Origin: Thuidium tamariscinum
Taxonomy: Eukaryota > Streptophyta > Bryopsida > Hypnales > Thuidiaceae
Assembly: GCA_947034885.2 (NCBI GenBank)
Contig: OX344749.2
Coordinates: 36,537,682-36,601,681 of the forward strand
Direction: 5' to 3'
Length of the DNA stretch: 64,000 nucleotides
The position numbers and the translations under genes were made by a program. The notes under the pieces are model-generated. The model made no database searches and was not told where the DNA came from. It saw only the letters and a program-made list of their open reading frames with translations. This document shows, piece after piece, positions 23,120-34,161 of this stretch (the stretch's first letter is position 1; each line of letters starts with the position of its first letter).

Positions 23120-25160
23120 GTGATTACTCATCTCTTAATTGATTAATAATATAGGTAAACAGTTGTAGCCATATTCATTCAAAATTTTGGATTTTAAATA
23201 AACATTTGCACTTGCATTACTAATCATTTTTGTCCAACCGAGTTGTCAAGCTCAATTTTCAAAAAGTCTTTTCAATAAAACTCAAAAGAAATGAAAATAG
23301 TATGGAATAGGATCTAACTTCAAGAGGTAGAGGAGGAATATAGGAGAGGGAATCATGTGACATAATACAAAATACAAAATTATTTAGGTAACAATCTCAC
23401 TATTTAACCAAAAAAATTTATTCTTCCTTCCATTGGTTGTTGGGTATTAATAAATTCTTGAGGGAAGTAGGGGCTTTGGATTATTGTGGAAGTTTGTTTT
23501 ATCAGGCTTAATAAGCTTAAAACAAAAATCCAACTAATAATCTAAAATAATTAGGAAAAATTCAAAATAATTAGGAATTAGTAATATTTGATTTGATTAT
23601 TGAAGTTTTGGAAATATTTAATTAATTCCAAAATTTTTAAGGAATTGATCCAAATTCTTTGAAACTCCATAAACTTTTCAAAAATGAGCCAAAATCAATT
23701 GAATTAAAGAATATACAACAATTAGAAAATTAATTCAAATTTCACCACAAATTATCAAGATGGAAGGAGAAATTTATTCCAAATGAATTCACATGATGAT
23801 CTTTGAAAATGGTACGATGGAGTCCTTTGCAGGTGAGGTACATGAAATTATCCTTTTTTTTCTCATTTTTAAAAAATTTCCACACTTTAAAAGTTTCATT
23901 AAAATCCAACCCCTAGATCAAAATTTTAAAATTAGGATTAGAACTTTGAAAAGCGTAATTAGCAATTAGAAGTTTTCAAAAAACATATTAAACTTAAATA
24001 CAACCAAAAAATAAGAAAGTTATAAGCAAACGAATTTTGGGTAATAATTTGGATGAAAATCAAAATCTCATCTAAAAAAATCCAAAAGAGTATCTACAAA
24101 ATTTAGGTAGAATTCAGAATATTTAGGTCACAACAAAAGTCAAAACTGCTTGATCTAATTGAATGTAATTGATGCTTGAAGTTAATTCACTCAAAATTTA
24201 ACCAAATTTCATCCATTAATAATTCTTTCACTAAGAAGTTACAATTTAAGTGTTTGACCTTTCTAGAAAGTTGAATTTTTTATTTTTACATTATAATATA
24301 AGAAATCTACGAATAATAATTGTAGAATAAGTACGTTGAATTAAGTTGGGCCAGAAGATAATTTTACAAAATCTTCAAAAAATCACTAAGAAATAATTTG
24401 AATTAGGAGTCATTTAGAAAAACTTCTTACAATTCCAAAACCTATTTTTATTTTTAAAAATAATTTAATTTTGAGAAAGAAAATGATGGATGAATTCTTT
24501 GATTAAAGGCCAAAATTAAATTTAGTCTTAAAAGTGGTTAATTAACATAATTAAGAGTTCACTCTTAAAAATTTTATTTGTTGATATCTTTTACTTGAAA
24601 ATTCACTATTTAGCTTGCTTTATCATTTTGAAAAGGGCGAATTGCATTCTATAGATGAAACTACATAGAATATTAGTTAAAACTAGTTGTTAACGCTTGC
24701 TATGCTACGCATTTATTATTAAATTTTACAAGAATTTTTATGTATTAGATAGAATGTAAAACATATATTTCAATAAATCTTTAGATAAAAATTACAAAAA
24801 ACTTTGTATAATTTTTTAATAAGTAAGCATATATTAAAATGTAGAATAGGAATTTATTAAATGATAAATGAAATATATGCAATGGTGAATACTATAAAAG
24901 ATACATAAACATTAATACGCATTAGAAATTTGATTCAATTGTTACAAACAATGGCAACCCAAATTGAAAAATTAAAAAAAAAACTTGTAAATCTCAAAAA
25001 CTTTGTAAACAACTTAATTGTTGTGAAATTTAAAATTGCTTCAGTTGAATAAATTCCTCAAACTTATCTAGTAGTAGCAATAAAAAATTGAAATCATGAA
25101 AGCTCAAAGCTCACAAATGCACAAAATTATAGAACTATAAAGCCAAGAAAAACAATGGAA
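23120..25160. other. Long AT-rich stretch, nothing recognised
   Basis: No gene, tRNA or repeat boundary was seen. Confidence 0.45.
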
Positions 25161-25162
25161 TT

Positions 25163-25515
25163 GTCACCTCTATAATATCACTTTATGCATCCTCTTTAAT
25201 ATCACCTTTATTGCAACAAATACATTACTTCTTTGATATCACCCTTTGTAAAAAGTAATATTACAAAGGTGATGTAAATTGCTATTTTATTTCTGTAATA
25301 TCACATTGTCTAAAAATACAATTTCTATGTATAAATGATTGAAAATATTTTTACAAAATATTTATAATAATTATTTTAAAAACTCATTGAAATCATTATC
25401 TTGCATTCTATTCAAATATATCAAAGTTTTATCGATATGTGATACAATGAATGCATAGTATAGTAAGCACCAGTCCCTAGTACTAATGGTAGCATTTGTG
25501 ATATTACAGAGGGAG
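25163..25515. mobile_element. Possible ~350-bp MITE
   Basis: CCTCTATAATATCAC near the left end is mirrored by GTGATATTACAGAGG at the right end. Further AATATCACC and GGTGATGT words form internal inverted pairs near 25,230-25,275. The end CTCCCTCTGTAATATCAC resembles Stowaway-type ends. A TA duplication is not clear. Confidence 0.35.
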
Positions 25516-25773
25516 TTATGGTTTTAGTAGTATGATTAAACTTTAAACTGCTTTTAATGGTCATCAAGTATTAACTTCCTTAACCGGATTTCCCCTTTTT
25601 TCAAAGTTGATTCAAATCAATTAGATTAGCATAAATTAAGTGTCCATTGTTTGGCAAGCACTTATGTAGTTCATTCCACATTTATTACATCAATGGTCAT
25701 CAAAACTTGTGTATTAAGATTCTATTTCAAAGATGGAGTTAGAATTGCTCACAACAACATTTCGCTCAAATAT

Positions 25774-26049
25774 TTAACCCCCAAAGGACCAAAGTGCCTT
25801 TTTTGGGAACATAGCGATTTTGGGTAGGTACGTTAGTATATGTGACTAGAGATTTCCATATTTTTGAACCAAACTTTAATAGAAGGTGTGGATGAGGAGT
25901 ATTTTTAAAGCCCAACAATTTTTGTGACTCTTGATTGCATGGTTGAAAAGTTATCACATGATATGTTGTTTGTTTCTCAACTTGGGCAATTTGGGCAGAT
26001 AAAAAAAATCACTTTTTTTGGAAACTAAAATTTAAAATTGGTTTTATAA

Positions 26050-26100
<51 letters not shown>

Positions 26101-26684
26101 GAAAGCTTTGAATCATTCTATTTGAATTAATGAGTCAAAAGTTATGAAGAATTTTAGTTTGCAAGTAGTTATGGATTTTCTATTCTAAAATAAACTTTGA
26201 AGTCCTTTATTTTACTCAATTTTCAATATTTTTCAATTCAATAAATAAATTGTTAACAATTTAGTATTTTGAATCATTCTCTAGTCTCTACTTCTTTCTA
26301 CTTACTATTTTTTTTTGTACATGTTGTACAAATCCAAATGATTTGAAAATTTTCAAGTATGTAGCCAACTTGAATTGAAGAATAAGTTCAAAGAGTAACA
26401 ACCATTTTGAACATTTTTTCATACAAATTTGGCCTTCTAAAGTACAACTACCCAAATTTTCGTAGTGGTAAAAAAAGGATTTTTGTAACTTCAAATACTA
26501 ATATCTTGCGATCAACACAGTGAACTTTCTGAAATTTTGTACACATTTAAAAACTAGTGCACTAAAAAATCATATGGTTACATTATTCTAATAATGTTTT
26601 TTTTCTAAAATTTGGTAGTTGTCCTAAAAATGACAGTTTTAGAACAGTTTTAGTGAAACATAGTCAAAAACCTTTAGGGGTTAA
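25774..26684 (+). mobile_element. TTAA-flanked DNA element, copy C
   Basis: The element (25,778-26,680, 903 bp) lies between TTAA tetranucleotides. It begins CCCCCAAAGGACCAAAGTGC and ends AACCTTTAGGGG. It contains a (TA)n expansion at 26,052-26,098 that the other copies lack. A 68-codon minus frame at 26,288-26,494 is shared with copies D and G. Its right TTAA lies only about 5 bp from the duplicated gene-start fragment, so it may have landed in that fragment's promoter region. Confidence 0.8.
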
Positions 26685-26689
26685 AGTCC

Positions 26690-27120
26690 AAAGCCCATCC
26701 AATTGTAAAAGAGGGGAGGCTGGGCATTCACCTCTCAATTTTGTCTTCTCTTTTGCATTATGCGAGAGCAAAACAAAAAGCTTAATGGTTTATTCTCTAA
26801 TGGTTCCTTTCTTTGAAAAAACAAGAGTGAAATTATTGAAGTTGCTTCTTGTTTTTTTTTTTAGCTATGATAAATTTAAATTTAAATTTGCATCAAATGG
26901 AAACTTATAATTGAAGTATTGAAGTATTTGTTAATATCATAAATTCATAATGATGCCAAGATCAAAGAAGGCTACGAAGAAGAAACATATGGTGTCAAAC
27001 ATTGAAATAGCTAGGGAACTACTTTTTGATGTTTGCAAAGCATTTTTGATTGAATGCATTGTCAAATTTTATAAATTGAAAATCATTGTCTCTTTTAACA
27101 ACAAATACATCAAATATTAA
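26690..27120 (+). pseudogene. Duplicated gene-start fragment, copy 2
   Basis: This matches 16,060-16,447. It shares the leader word AAAAAGCTTAATGGTTTATT, then GAGTGAAATTATTGA, then ATAAATTTAAATTTA. The ATG lies at 26,950. The 56-codon frame runs M-M-P-R-S-K-K-A-T-K-K-K, then MVSNIEIAREL, to a stop at 27,118. After ~26 codons it no longer resembles copy 1. The conserved reading frame hints that the parent sequence was coding. The TATA-like word of copy 1 is TAAAAG here. The family is not recognised. Confidence 0.45.
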
Positions 27121-28197
27121 AAGTATGTAAATAAATTCAAGATAAACATGAAGCAGAAGATGTTGAATGTGTTTCTTGTTTCGAAATGAAATTATGAAAT
27201 AAACTCTTGGTGAATAGGATTCATGATGCATTGTGAAATGCAAAAATAGTCTTAAAATAATATGAAAAATTGCATTGTGCAAATGATGAAGTTTTTCATA
27301 AAATCATTTCAAAGTTAACTTGTCTGTTCATTTATACTCTCCATTATTTTGCTAAGAGATGAAATATATAAGGATCATTAGATTAATAAAGTAGTATCAA
27401 AAAAACTATTGAATTAAATAGGGGCAAACCATATTTCATACCACTTTCAAACACTACATTGATCATTTTTTAAGATAACAATATCATAAAATGGGAATAT
27501 GCAACAATTCAAAGAGTTTGAATTAAAAAATGTTTTGAGATACTTGCATTATAGAAGTTTGTAATATAGATATCATACCAACAATGCATACTACCAGAAC
27601 TCTTGAAGTTGAAACCCTAAAACAAATCAATAGTAGTGATAGTTCCACATACTAGAGTGAAATGATTTGTTGTAGTTTATACAACAAGGAATGAAGAGTA
27701 TTTGTATCAAAGAAACAGTTGAATATTTTGGCAAGTGTTGAATTTAAATAACAATTACTTAAATAACATTATTATTATGATGTTTTATTCTGAATTATCG
27801 TTGAAAAAGATTATTTGAGCTTTTCATCTTCATTGATGGAGGAAAAAATGCATAGAGTTTACGTGAATATTGCTCTATATTATAATTGTAGTTGTTAAGT
27901 GAAGTGACATTAGGATCATTCTATATTGACTTATATTCTTATAGTGTTATTTGGACTTCTAGCTTAGTCTAATCTTCTATTTTAACTATATTTCCAATTA
28001 AAATTTCTAATTTAAATTGCTACTTTTAATTTATTTTTTAGCTTAATCTAATTTTTTACCTTTATACTTTAATTAAATTCTATTTCTAATTTGGTCTTCC
28101 TAATTCGACTCCTCTATTTCTAATCCTACATTTAACTTTAAATCTAAATCCTCAAAATGCAACAAAGAATGAAAGACAATTTTATTAGCATACCTCT
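27121..28197. other. AT-rich stretch, nothing recognised
   Basis: The minus frame at 27,019-27,282 overlaps the gene-start fragment and has no recognisable motif. Confidence 0.45.
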
Positions 28198-28609
28198 ATT
28201 CACTACAAGGGAAAATTGTGTCCTATTTGATAGAAAAAATTTGACAAAATTCTGTCACTTTTGCTGTAGATTAAGAGACCCTGCTTTGAACACTTCATTG
28301 ACAAAATTCTGTCAATTCAACTGTCAATTCGGACAAAGATACACATTAACAAGTCTTTTCTTTCACTCCTTTACCACTGTGGATTTTTTTCGACAGGTTA
28401 CTTAATTCAAAAAAATATTATTTAATAAAATAATTGAAATAATGGCCAAAAAATTTTGGATGAAATTTTATTGGATGAATGATAAATGTTTGGATGAATA
28501 TTTTTGAATTAATAATAATTTTTTATTAATTTATAAAAACTATTAAATTTTTTCTTTTTATTATTTTCAAAAGTATATAAATCATTTGTAATGATGAGGT
28601 GAATGGGGA

Positions 28610-28640
28610 AGGGAAGCTCTATATATACACATATGGAAGT
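28610..28640 (+). promoter_or_regulatory. TATA-like box ahead of the hairpin
   Basis: GAAGCTCTATATATACACAT precedes the foldback by about 80 bp. The related element at 63 kb retains an equivalent CTATATATG. This is a possible start for a hairpin transcript. Confidence 0.35.
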
Positions 28641-28699
28641 AAGAGCATGGCCAATCTATGTGGGATATGTGCATTTTTGAAGTTAAGAGAGCTCATAGT

Positions 28700-29101
28700 C
28701 AAGTTAGAAACTCGTGATTTGATATTAAAACTAAGATTTCAAACCTTAATTAGACATAGAAGAATGTCTTTTTTACAAAAAACTTTGAACTAAGACTAGT
28801 TAGAATATAAAATAAAGTTTGAAGTTCAAAAATCCGTTTGACATTTAAAGCTGTCAATCAAAAGTTATGGATAGATTTCAAAGAGAAAATTTGAAAAAAT
28901 GTAAAAAAATTATTTCAAACACTTCTTTGAAATTCCAAAACTTTTGATTGACAACTTGAACTATTAAACGGATTTTTTTTAATGAACTTCAATTAATAAT
29001 CTAACTAGCTTTAGTTCAAAATTTTTTACAAAAACACATTCTACTATGCCTAAATGAGGTCTAAAGTCCTACTTTTAATACAATTCCTATTTCTAACTTA
29101 A
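28700..29101. repeat. ~190-bp-arm foldback
   Basis: The left arm (CAAGTTAGAAA...TCAAAAGTTATG) is mirrored by the right arm (...CTTTTGATTGACAA...TTCTAACTTA) with a short loop near 28,895-28,915. Arms are roughly 75-80% identical by eye. Confidence 0.8.
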
Positions 29102-29576
29102 TGCCAAGTTTCATCTAAAAGATTAATAAATTTAAAGTTTAGATTCTTTGTTTTTGCTAAATTTGTTTCACGTTTTTTGAAGACAATGAACTATGTTACC
29201 ACAGTGAACGACATTGAATGATGTTTTTTCCTTTGATTTGGAAGAGCTGTAGTAATTTAGGTTCAAAATCAAATGTATGAAGTTAGCTAATAAGTTTTAT
29301 GTTTAAATTTAGTTTAGTTTTAATGTGTGAATTGTGTGAATTGCATTTTCCTTAATTCTTATATAGTTGGAATAGCCTTGGCTAGCAGGGATACATTGAT
29401 TTTGTTTTAATGATGTAATGATTATTAACATTAGTAGAAATGTATATTTTTAGATTATTAAATTATTTTGATAAAAGTATAATTTGTAGAATTAATTATG
29501 AAAAATAATTACTATTAATTAAAAAATAATTAAATGTAAAATTATAAAATCATTTTAATTGTTGGAAATGACTCCT

Positions 29577-30499
29577 CCATAGTGTGGGATGTCTCAAGTA
29601 CTCTAATTCTATTTGAGTTATTGAGGAAACGCCCGTCTCCTTGTCGTGTTGCGAGGAGCGTGCTTAGGGAATATACGAAGGGTCTGGCTACAAATTGTTG
29701 AGTATCAATAGGATGTTTTGAAATTCAAATCTTCGCTTGATTCTTCACTTGAATCTTCTCTTGGTCTTCCGTTGGCCTATCCTGTGTGGGTTTTAAAGGG
29801 CTAAGAATAAGGAGGTGTGATAAGAAATAAGTCCTTGGACGGATAAAACGGGACGGCTAAACTATAAACTGAGCCGTCCGAAAAATTGGCTCCTAAACTT
29901 TCAAACTCCCGGTAACCAATTTTTAAAAAAAAGCTTCACCATAAGAACAAGCAAGTCTCAATCATGTGGGCCATTAACCCCACTTTGTCACCTAGATTCG
30001 ACTATGCGGGCAATTAACCCCACTTCGTCACTCACAACACAAAATAAGGCTAGTATTGGTTTTACCCAAGCTGCTCGCAACAACAAAGACTACAAAGCTA
30101 CAAGCCACACACACAAATACACAAATCTTTAAAACTCCTCTAACTGCAACTTCAATTTCTAAGTTGAAGTTTGGGAGAGTTCCACCGTTGCTTCACAGAT
30201 CCAAATGAGCTAAGTGATATCTTTTTGAAAAGCTAACACAAACTTCTACTTCTCCTTCAAATTTAAAGTGATTCTAAAACTCTGTCCAACTTCTATGGCT
30301 ATCTAAAGTTTCGGTCTTAAGAAAAGAAAGGCAACAGACCCTCCTTCACTTCTACACTCACAACTCACTTATACAAGCTTTAAATAGAATGATTATATCT
30401 TTTCAAAAACTTAACTCAATTTTTTACATTCCCTCTAAATTTCATTGCAAACCAAAAAACTGTTCGTCTTCTATGGTCGGTCGAAGTCTCAGCCCTCCT
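29577..30499 (+). repeat. G+C-richer block with tandem repeats and a hairpin
   Basis: GGACGGCT at 29,851 and AGCCGTCC at 29,872 form a perfect 8-bp stem. A pair of ~40-bp direct repeats (GGGCCATTAACCCCACTTTG and GGGCAATTAACCCCACTTCG) spans 29,963-30,032. From about 30,170 a ~150-180-bp unit repeats loosely (AAGAAAGGCAACAGACCCTCC and similar). It continues beyond the CACTA-ended element as GTAGCAGACTTCCCTCC at 32,818. No protein was recognised. Confidence 0.5.
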
Positions 30500-30904
30500 C
30501 ACTAGTAGAAAATGATGTCCAAATCAACAGAAATATGTTAATTTTCTGTTGATTCGGGTTCTGCAATGTCCAATTTCACATTTTTTTTGTTACGGGTGAC
30601 ATTTTTTTTTGTTGATTTAGACAGTAAGTGACAAAATCAACAAATTTTTGTTGAACACTTTTTGAACCTTGTAAAATCTTTTGAAATCTTTTGGAATCTT
30701 ATAGAATCTCTTAAAATCTTTATATTGCAATGTCTTTATAAAAAAAATTAAGTATTTAGATTTCTGTGTTCAATAAAAACCATAGACTTTGGAGGTCATT
30801 TACACATAGTAAATAAACATTTTTCAGAGAACTTTCAACTAAAAAAAGTTGTGGAATTAAATTTGACTTTCATCTCCAACAAATTTGACTTTCACCTCAT
30901 TAAT

Positions 30905-31217
30905 CAAAATAGAATAATTCAAAGCTTTTCATGTACATATAAATGTTGGATACTAATTTCAAATATCTGTTTCAAAATAATAATGATATTTTAAGAATTT
31001 TTTGAGATTCATAAGCACCCCAAAGATTAATAAAAATTACATATAATGCAATAAATTTTAAATCATATTTATCAAAAGAATTACCTAAATTATTGTACCT
31101 CAAAGCTATTTTTGGGACACATCTCGACCTATAAAAACTCTAGAGGGAAAAAAAATTAAAAATTGTATCCAAAATCTCTACGTTGCCAAAAGATGCCATT
31201 TGATTATTTAAAGGTTG
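30905..31217 (-). mobile_element. Degraded TTAA-type element inside the CACTA-ended element
   Basis: Landmarks of copies A and B are recognisable in the same order: TTCAAAGCTTTTCATGTACA, TTTTTGGGACACATC, then TTGCCAAAAGATGCC, and an end decayed to TTTAAAGGTT. Only one side is retained. Confidence 0.5.
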
Positions 31218-31302
31218 ACCCTTAAGTTCCCAAGCCTTTTCAAGTTTATTTGGAAAAAGAGTGTGGGCTTATAGATATTTCCAATAAAGCAAAAAAAAAA
31301 TT

Positions 31303-31614
31303 TCAAAATTTAATTGTATAGATGTTTAAGGAACTTTCTTGTTTGTATATATATATATCAATTTTGAGTGAAAAAATGCATAGGAGTTGTAAGATTATAA
31401 CAAGAAAAATGCACTTTTTTTTCAAAGTATGTTGCCCTTCTCTACAATGTTTCAAAAATTTGCTATAAAATTTTTTAGAATTTGAATGTGCCATAAACAA
31501 TAAAACAACTGCAATTAGTATTAACATAATACAATGCACTTTTAAAAAACTAAATATTACTTGAAAATTTATCAAAATCATTATACACTCCACTTTGCAA
31601 TTATTGAAATGCAA
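31303..31614 (-). other. 103-codon frame, probably not a gene
   Basis: This hydrophobic minus frame lies inside the CACTA-ended element. It has no family motif and the composition of an A+T-rich strand. I treat it as a probable chance frame or remnant. Confidence 0.2.
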
Positions 31615-31979
31615 TTTATAAAAAAAGGAAAAATCACAATTACCTCCAATTCAGCAGTTGCGTGTTTAATTTTTCAATGTCCAAACCGATGAAAATAGTT
31701 TACTATTTTCATTGGGACCAATTTTGAAACAAATGGATAAGTATAATTTCTTAAATTTCAAATCAAGTGAAATTATTGAACTTTCTTCAAACTCGGAAAA
31801 TTAAGTCAATTCACAAGCTTTATTTTATATTATTGGTATGTATATGCCTTTGAGAACCTTTCTAAATTAAATATATATATTTTTCACTAAAAAAATGAAA
31901 ACTTTCATTAGTCAACTTTAAAATTGCCCATAAAAGTTTTTAATAAGTCAATCATTCAAAAATCGGTGTTTTTAAAATT

Positions 31980-32331
31980 CAGCATACTTTGGAGGCCGTT
32001 TTCACATAGTAGAATAACTTATTTTCTTAAAATTTCAACAAAGAAAAGTTCCTAAATGAAACTAACTTTCACCTCCAAAAATCCGTTTCAGATTTGAAGA
32101 ATTAAATCAAAAGTTATGGGCAAAATACAGAGAGGGGTCAAACTGCCTTTCTTGTTTTACACTTTTAAACATCCTCTCGGAATTTTGTCCATGACTTTTG
32201 AATTAAAACTCCAAATTGCAAACGGATTTTTGGAGATGAAAGTTGGTTTCATCTATCAACTTTTCTTAGTTGAAATGTTTTTCAAACAAGTTAACATACT
32301 ATGAGAAAAAGGATTTCAAAGTCTGTTGACT
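31980..32331. repeat. ~155-bp-arm foldback
   Basis: The left arm (ACTTTGGAGG...ATCCGTTTCAG...TCAAAAGTTATG) is mirrored by the right arm (CATGACTTTTGAATT...AACGGATTTTTGGAG...TTCAAAGTCTG) around a ~40-bp loop. It shares a core with the foldbacks at 28.7, 39.6 and 62.6 kb. Confidence 0.8.
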
Positions 32332-32404
32332 TTCAAAAACAAAGAAAAATAAAATAGAAAACTAAGTAAATAAAATCGGAATATCTGAGTGGTCATGAGC
32401 GTTC

Positions 32405-32475
32405 TTGGGTGGTCTGATGGTTAAGGCAGGGAGTTCTGAATCTCGAGGTGTAGGGTTCAAACCTCATGGGTGGTG
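32405..32475 (+). ncRNA. tRNA-like segment (possible SINE head)
   Basis: TGGTCTGATGGTTAAGGC resembles a tRNA A box and D arm. GGGTTCAAACCTC resembles a B box and T arm. They are about 35 bp apart, with TTCTGAA (CTG, Gln-like) where an anticodon loop would fall. Stem pairing is poor, so this is not a functional tRNA. A G+C-rich palindrome CCCCCTACCTAGGGGG follows near 32,488. It fits a tRNA-derived SINE relic carried by the element. Confidence 0.45.
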
Positions 32476-32803
32476 TGCCCATGTGGCCCCCTACCTAGGG
32501 GGCGCTACCACGTGACGAGCGCCACTTGGCAACTTGTAATTGGACATGCTTGTTGTCATTTTTGTATCCAAATTAACATTTTTTGGGGTGAAAATTGACA
32601 CTTTTTGGTTGGAGATAAACATTTTGTTGTTGTCAAAACAACACTTTTGTGTTGACAAATAACACCTAATTATTAATTTGAACGTCCAAATCAACATTTT
32701 TTTTGTTATGCAATGACCAAATTAACACGTCTTAATTAACAACTAAATTAACAAAAATATCAACATTTTTTTGTCAACTTGGACACTGAATTTTCTACTA
32801 GTG

Positions 32804-33560
32804 CCCTCATGAAAAGTAGCAGACTTCCCTCCACTCAAACAAGCACAATTCTCAACTCACAACTCTAAATTAAGCAAGTGAGATCAATTTAGAAACTTCA
32901 TACCATGATACACAAATCTTTCAATTTTCATTTTAAACTTCTTTAAACTCATAGCACAATGAGTCCTGAAACATTCGGGTTCCCCCTAAACTAACAACGA
33001 GAGAGAAGATGAATAGTATCCATTTTTCTCTCTACCCTATCTTCACTTTAACTACACAAACAAGTGGGGTCAGTCCCTAACTCACTCCCCAAATTCTTTC
33101 AATAATAATTGATCACTTATTTGACTCCACAACTATCTCTTTATTTTTACCTTTGAAAGAAAATTCAATTCAAGTTCACCTAAAAGGCAAACTATTTGAA
33201 TATTTTCCTTCAACTACTTCACAAACAAAAAATTATTATAAAAAATCACTTTAAGTATGGAAGGAAGAATTAAAACTCAACATACATTTATTAGAGTTAA
33301 AAAACTAGAGGTTCAATCAAAATATCATTCCATCTGTAAAAACTTAAGGATGCATTTGACGGTAGCAACAATATAATTGGCATAATTCGTCTTAGGGTTG
33401 ACTAGCCCCTTTAATCATCGTTCATGATCGCGATTACCTTCGATAAGCCTCACTATGCTATAATATTGTTCATCATTTAAATTTTAAAAACATTCTTCAA
33501 ATGTAACTTCACGGCTGCCGAGCTCAACACATCTAATCTACAACAGAATCACCAATGTTC
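32804..33560. other. Continuation of the interrupted repeat, then nothing recognised
   Basis: To about 33,080 the sequence resembles the tandem units left of the CACTA-ended element (CAACTCACAACTC and similar). The remainder holds no recognisable gene. Confidence 0.4.
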
Positions 33561-33588
33561 GAGTGTCATGTTGAAGATTGTCTTGTCA

Positions 33589-33772
33589 TCATTTTTTCAC
33601 ACGAGGTTGTTTTAGTGGTCGTGATGGTTCAGCTTCGTGGCTACCTATGTAGTAATGAAGGACCTAGTGGCAGTTGTGGTTGATCCAGCAGTTGCGATAA
33701 AGAAAATTCAAGCTCAAGCTCTGGTTGAGATTCTTCATCTTGAGACTCAGAAAAAACCCTCCAATTTGACAT
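33589..33772 (-). pseudogene. Coding-like first exon, acidic and glutamine-rich
   Basis: An ATG at 33,772 opens a 43-codon frame to a stop at 33,641. It reads MSNWRVFSESQDEESQ, then PELELEFSLSQLLDQPQ, then LPLGPSLLHR. An in-frame stop lies 33 bp upstream, so this ATG is the natural start. Overlapping in another frame is GSHEAEPSRPLKQPRVKK, a basic, nuclear-signal-like stretch ending in TGA at 33,589-33,591. A frameshift or splice may separate them. The frame diverges from the dioxygenase-like relic 390 bp away on the other strand. The family is not recognised. Confidence 0.4.
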
Positions 33773-34161
33773 AGTATAATCAAAATGAATAACAACAAAA
33801 ATTCAAATCAAATGTGATAAATTCTTGAGCGAATCTTTCTCTTTATAGTTGCATGTAACAGCAAAGAGAAGGCATCACCTTGAAGCCATCTCAAATAATG
33901 TCATCTTATTTGTTACATTATAAATGTCAAAATCTATTTAAAATATATAGATGTATATATTTTTATTTAGTGTTTTTATTTGTAGCACGACACTGTGGTG
34001 TGATGTAGTGAAGTACTAGTATGAAAGGTGATTTTGTAATTTTATATTTTAAATACTAATTTAAATTAATAATAGAATTGTTTTTCTAAATAGATTAAAG
34101 TATATAAACTTTTTTATGAAAAATCTTATTGTTTGTTTGTTTTCCAGGGATTATTCTATAG

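Larger units (their letters stand above)
28201..29254 (+). mobile_element. CACTA-type non-autonomous element with long hairpin
   Basis: The left end CACTACAAGGGAAAATTG is a classic CACTA/EnSpm terminus, preceded by ATT. A degraded right end, CTGTAGTA, is followed by ATT at 29,255-29,257, a matching 3-bp duplication. Subterminal words TGACAAAATTCTGTCA and CTGTCAATTC are reiterated near the left end. The centre is a long foldback (28,700-29,101). No transposase is present. A second copy, inverted, ends at 63,397. The right boundary is the weaker one. Confidence 0.6.
30500..32803 (+). mobile_element. CACTA-ended non-autonomous element (2.3 kb)
   Basis: The left end CACTAGTAGAAAATGATGTC and right end GAATTTTCTACTAGTG are inverted repeats of CACTA type. 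CCCTC lies just outside both ends, so the exact 3-bp duplication is ambiguous (CCT or CCC). Subterminal copies of TGTTGATTT and AAATCAACA, plus an AAAATCTTTTGG-type run near 30,665-30,720, fit CACTA subterminal repeats. Inside are a degraded TTAA-type relic (30,905-31,217), a foldback (31,980-32,331) and a tRNA-like segment (32,405-32,475). No transposase was seen. It interrupts a tandem repeat that continues on both sides. Confidence 0.75.

Noticed and set aside
32405-32475. Functional tRNA-Gln gene
   Set aside because: A and B boxes are only approximate and the anticodon and acceptor stems do not pair, so a tRNA-derived relic fits better.
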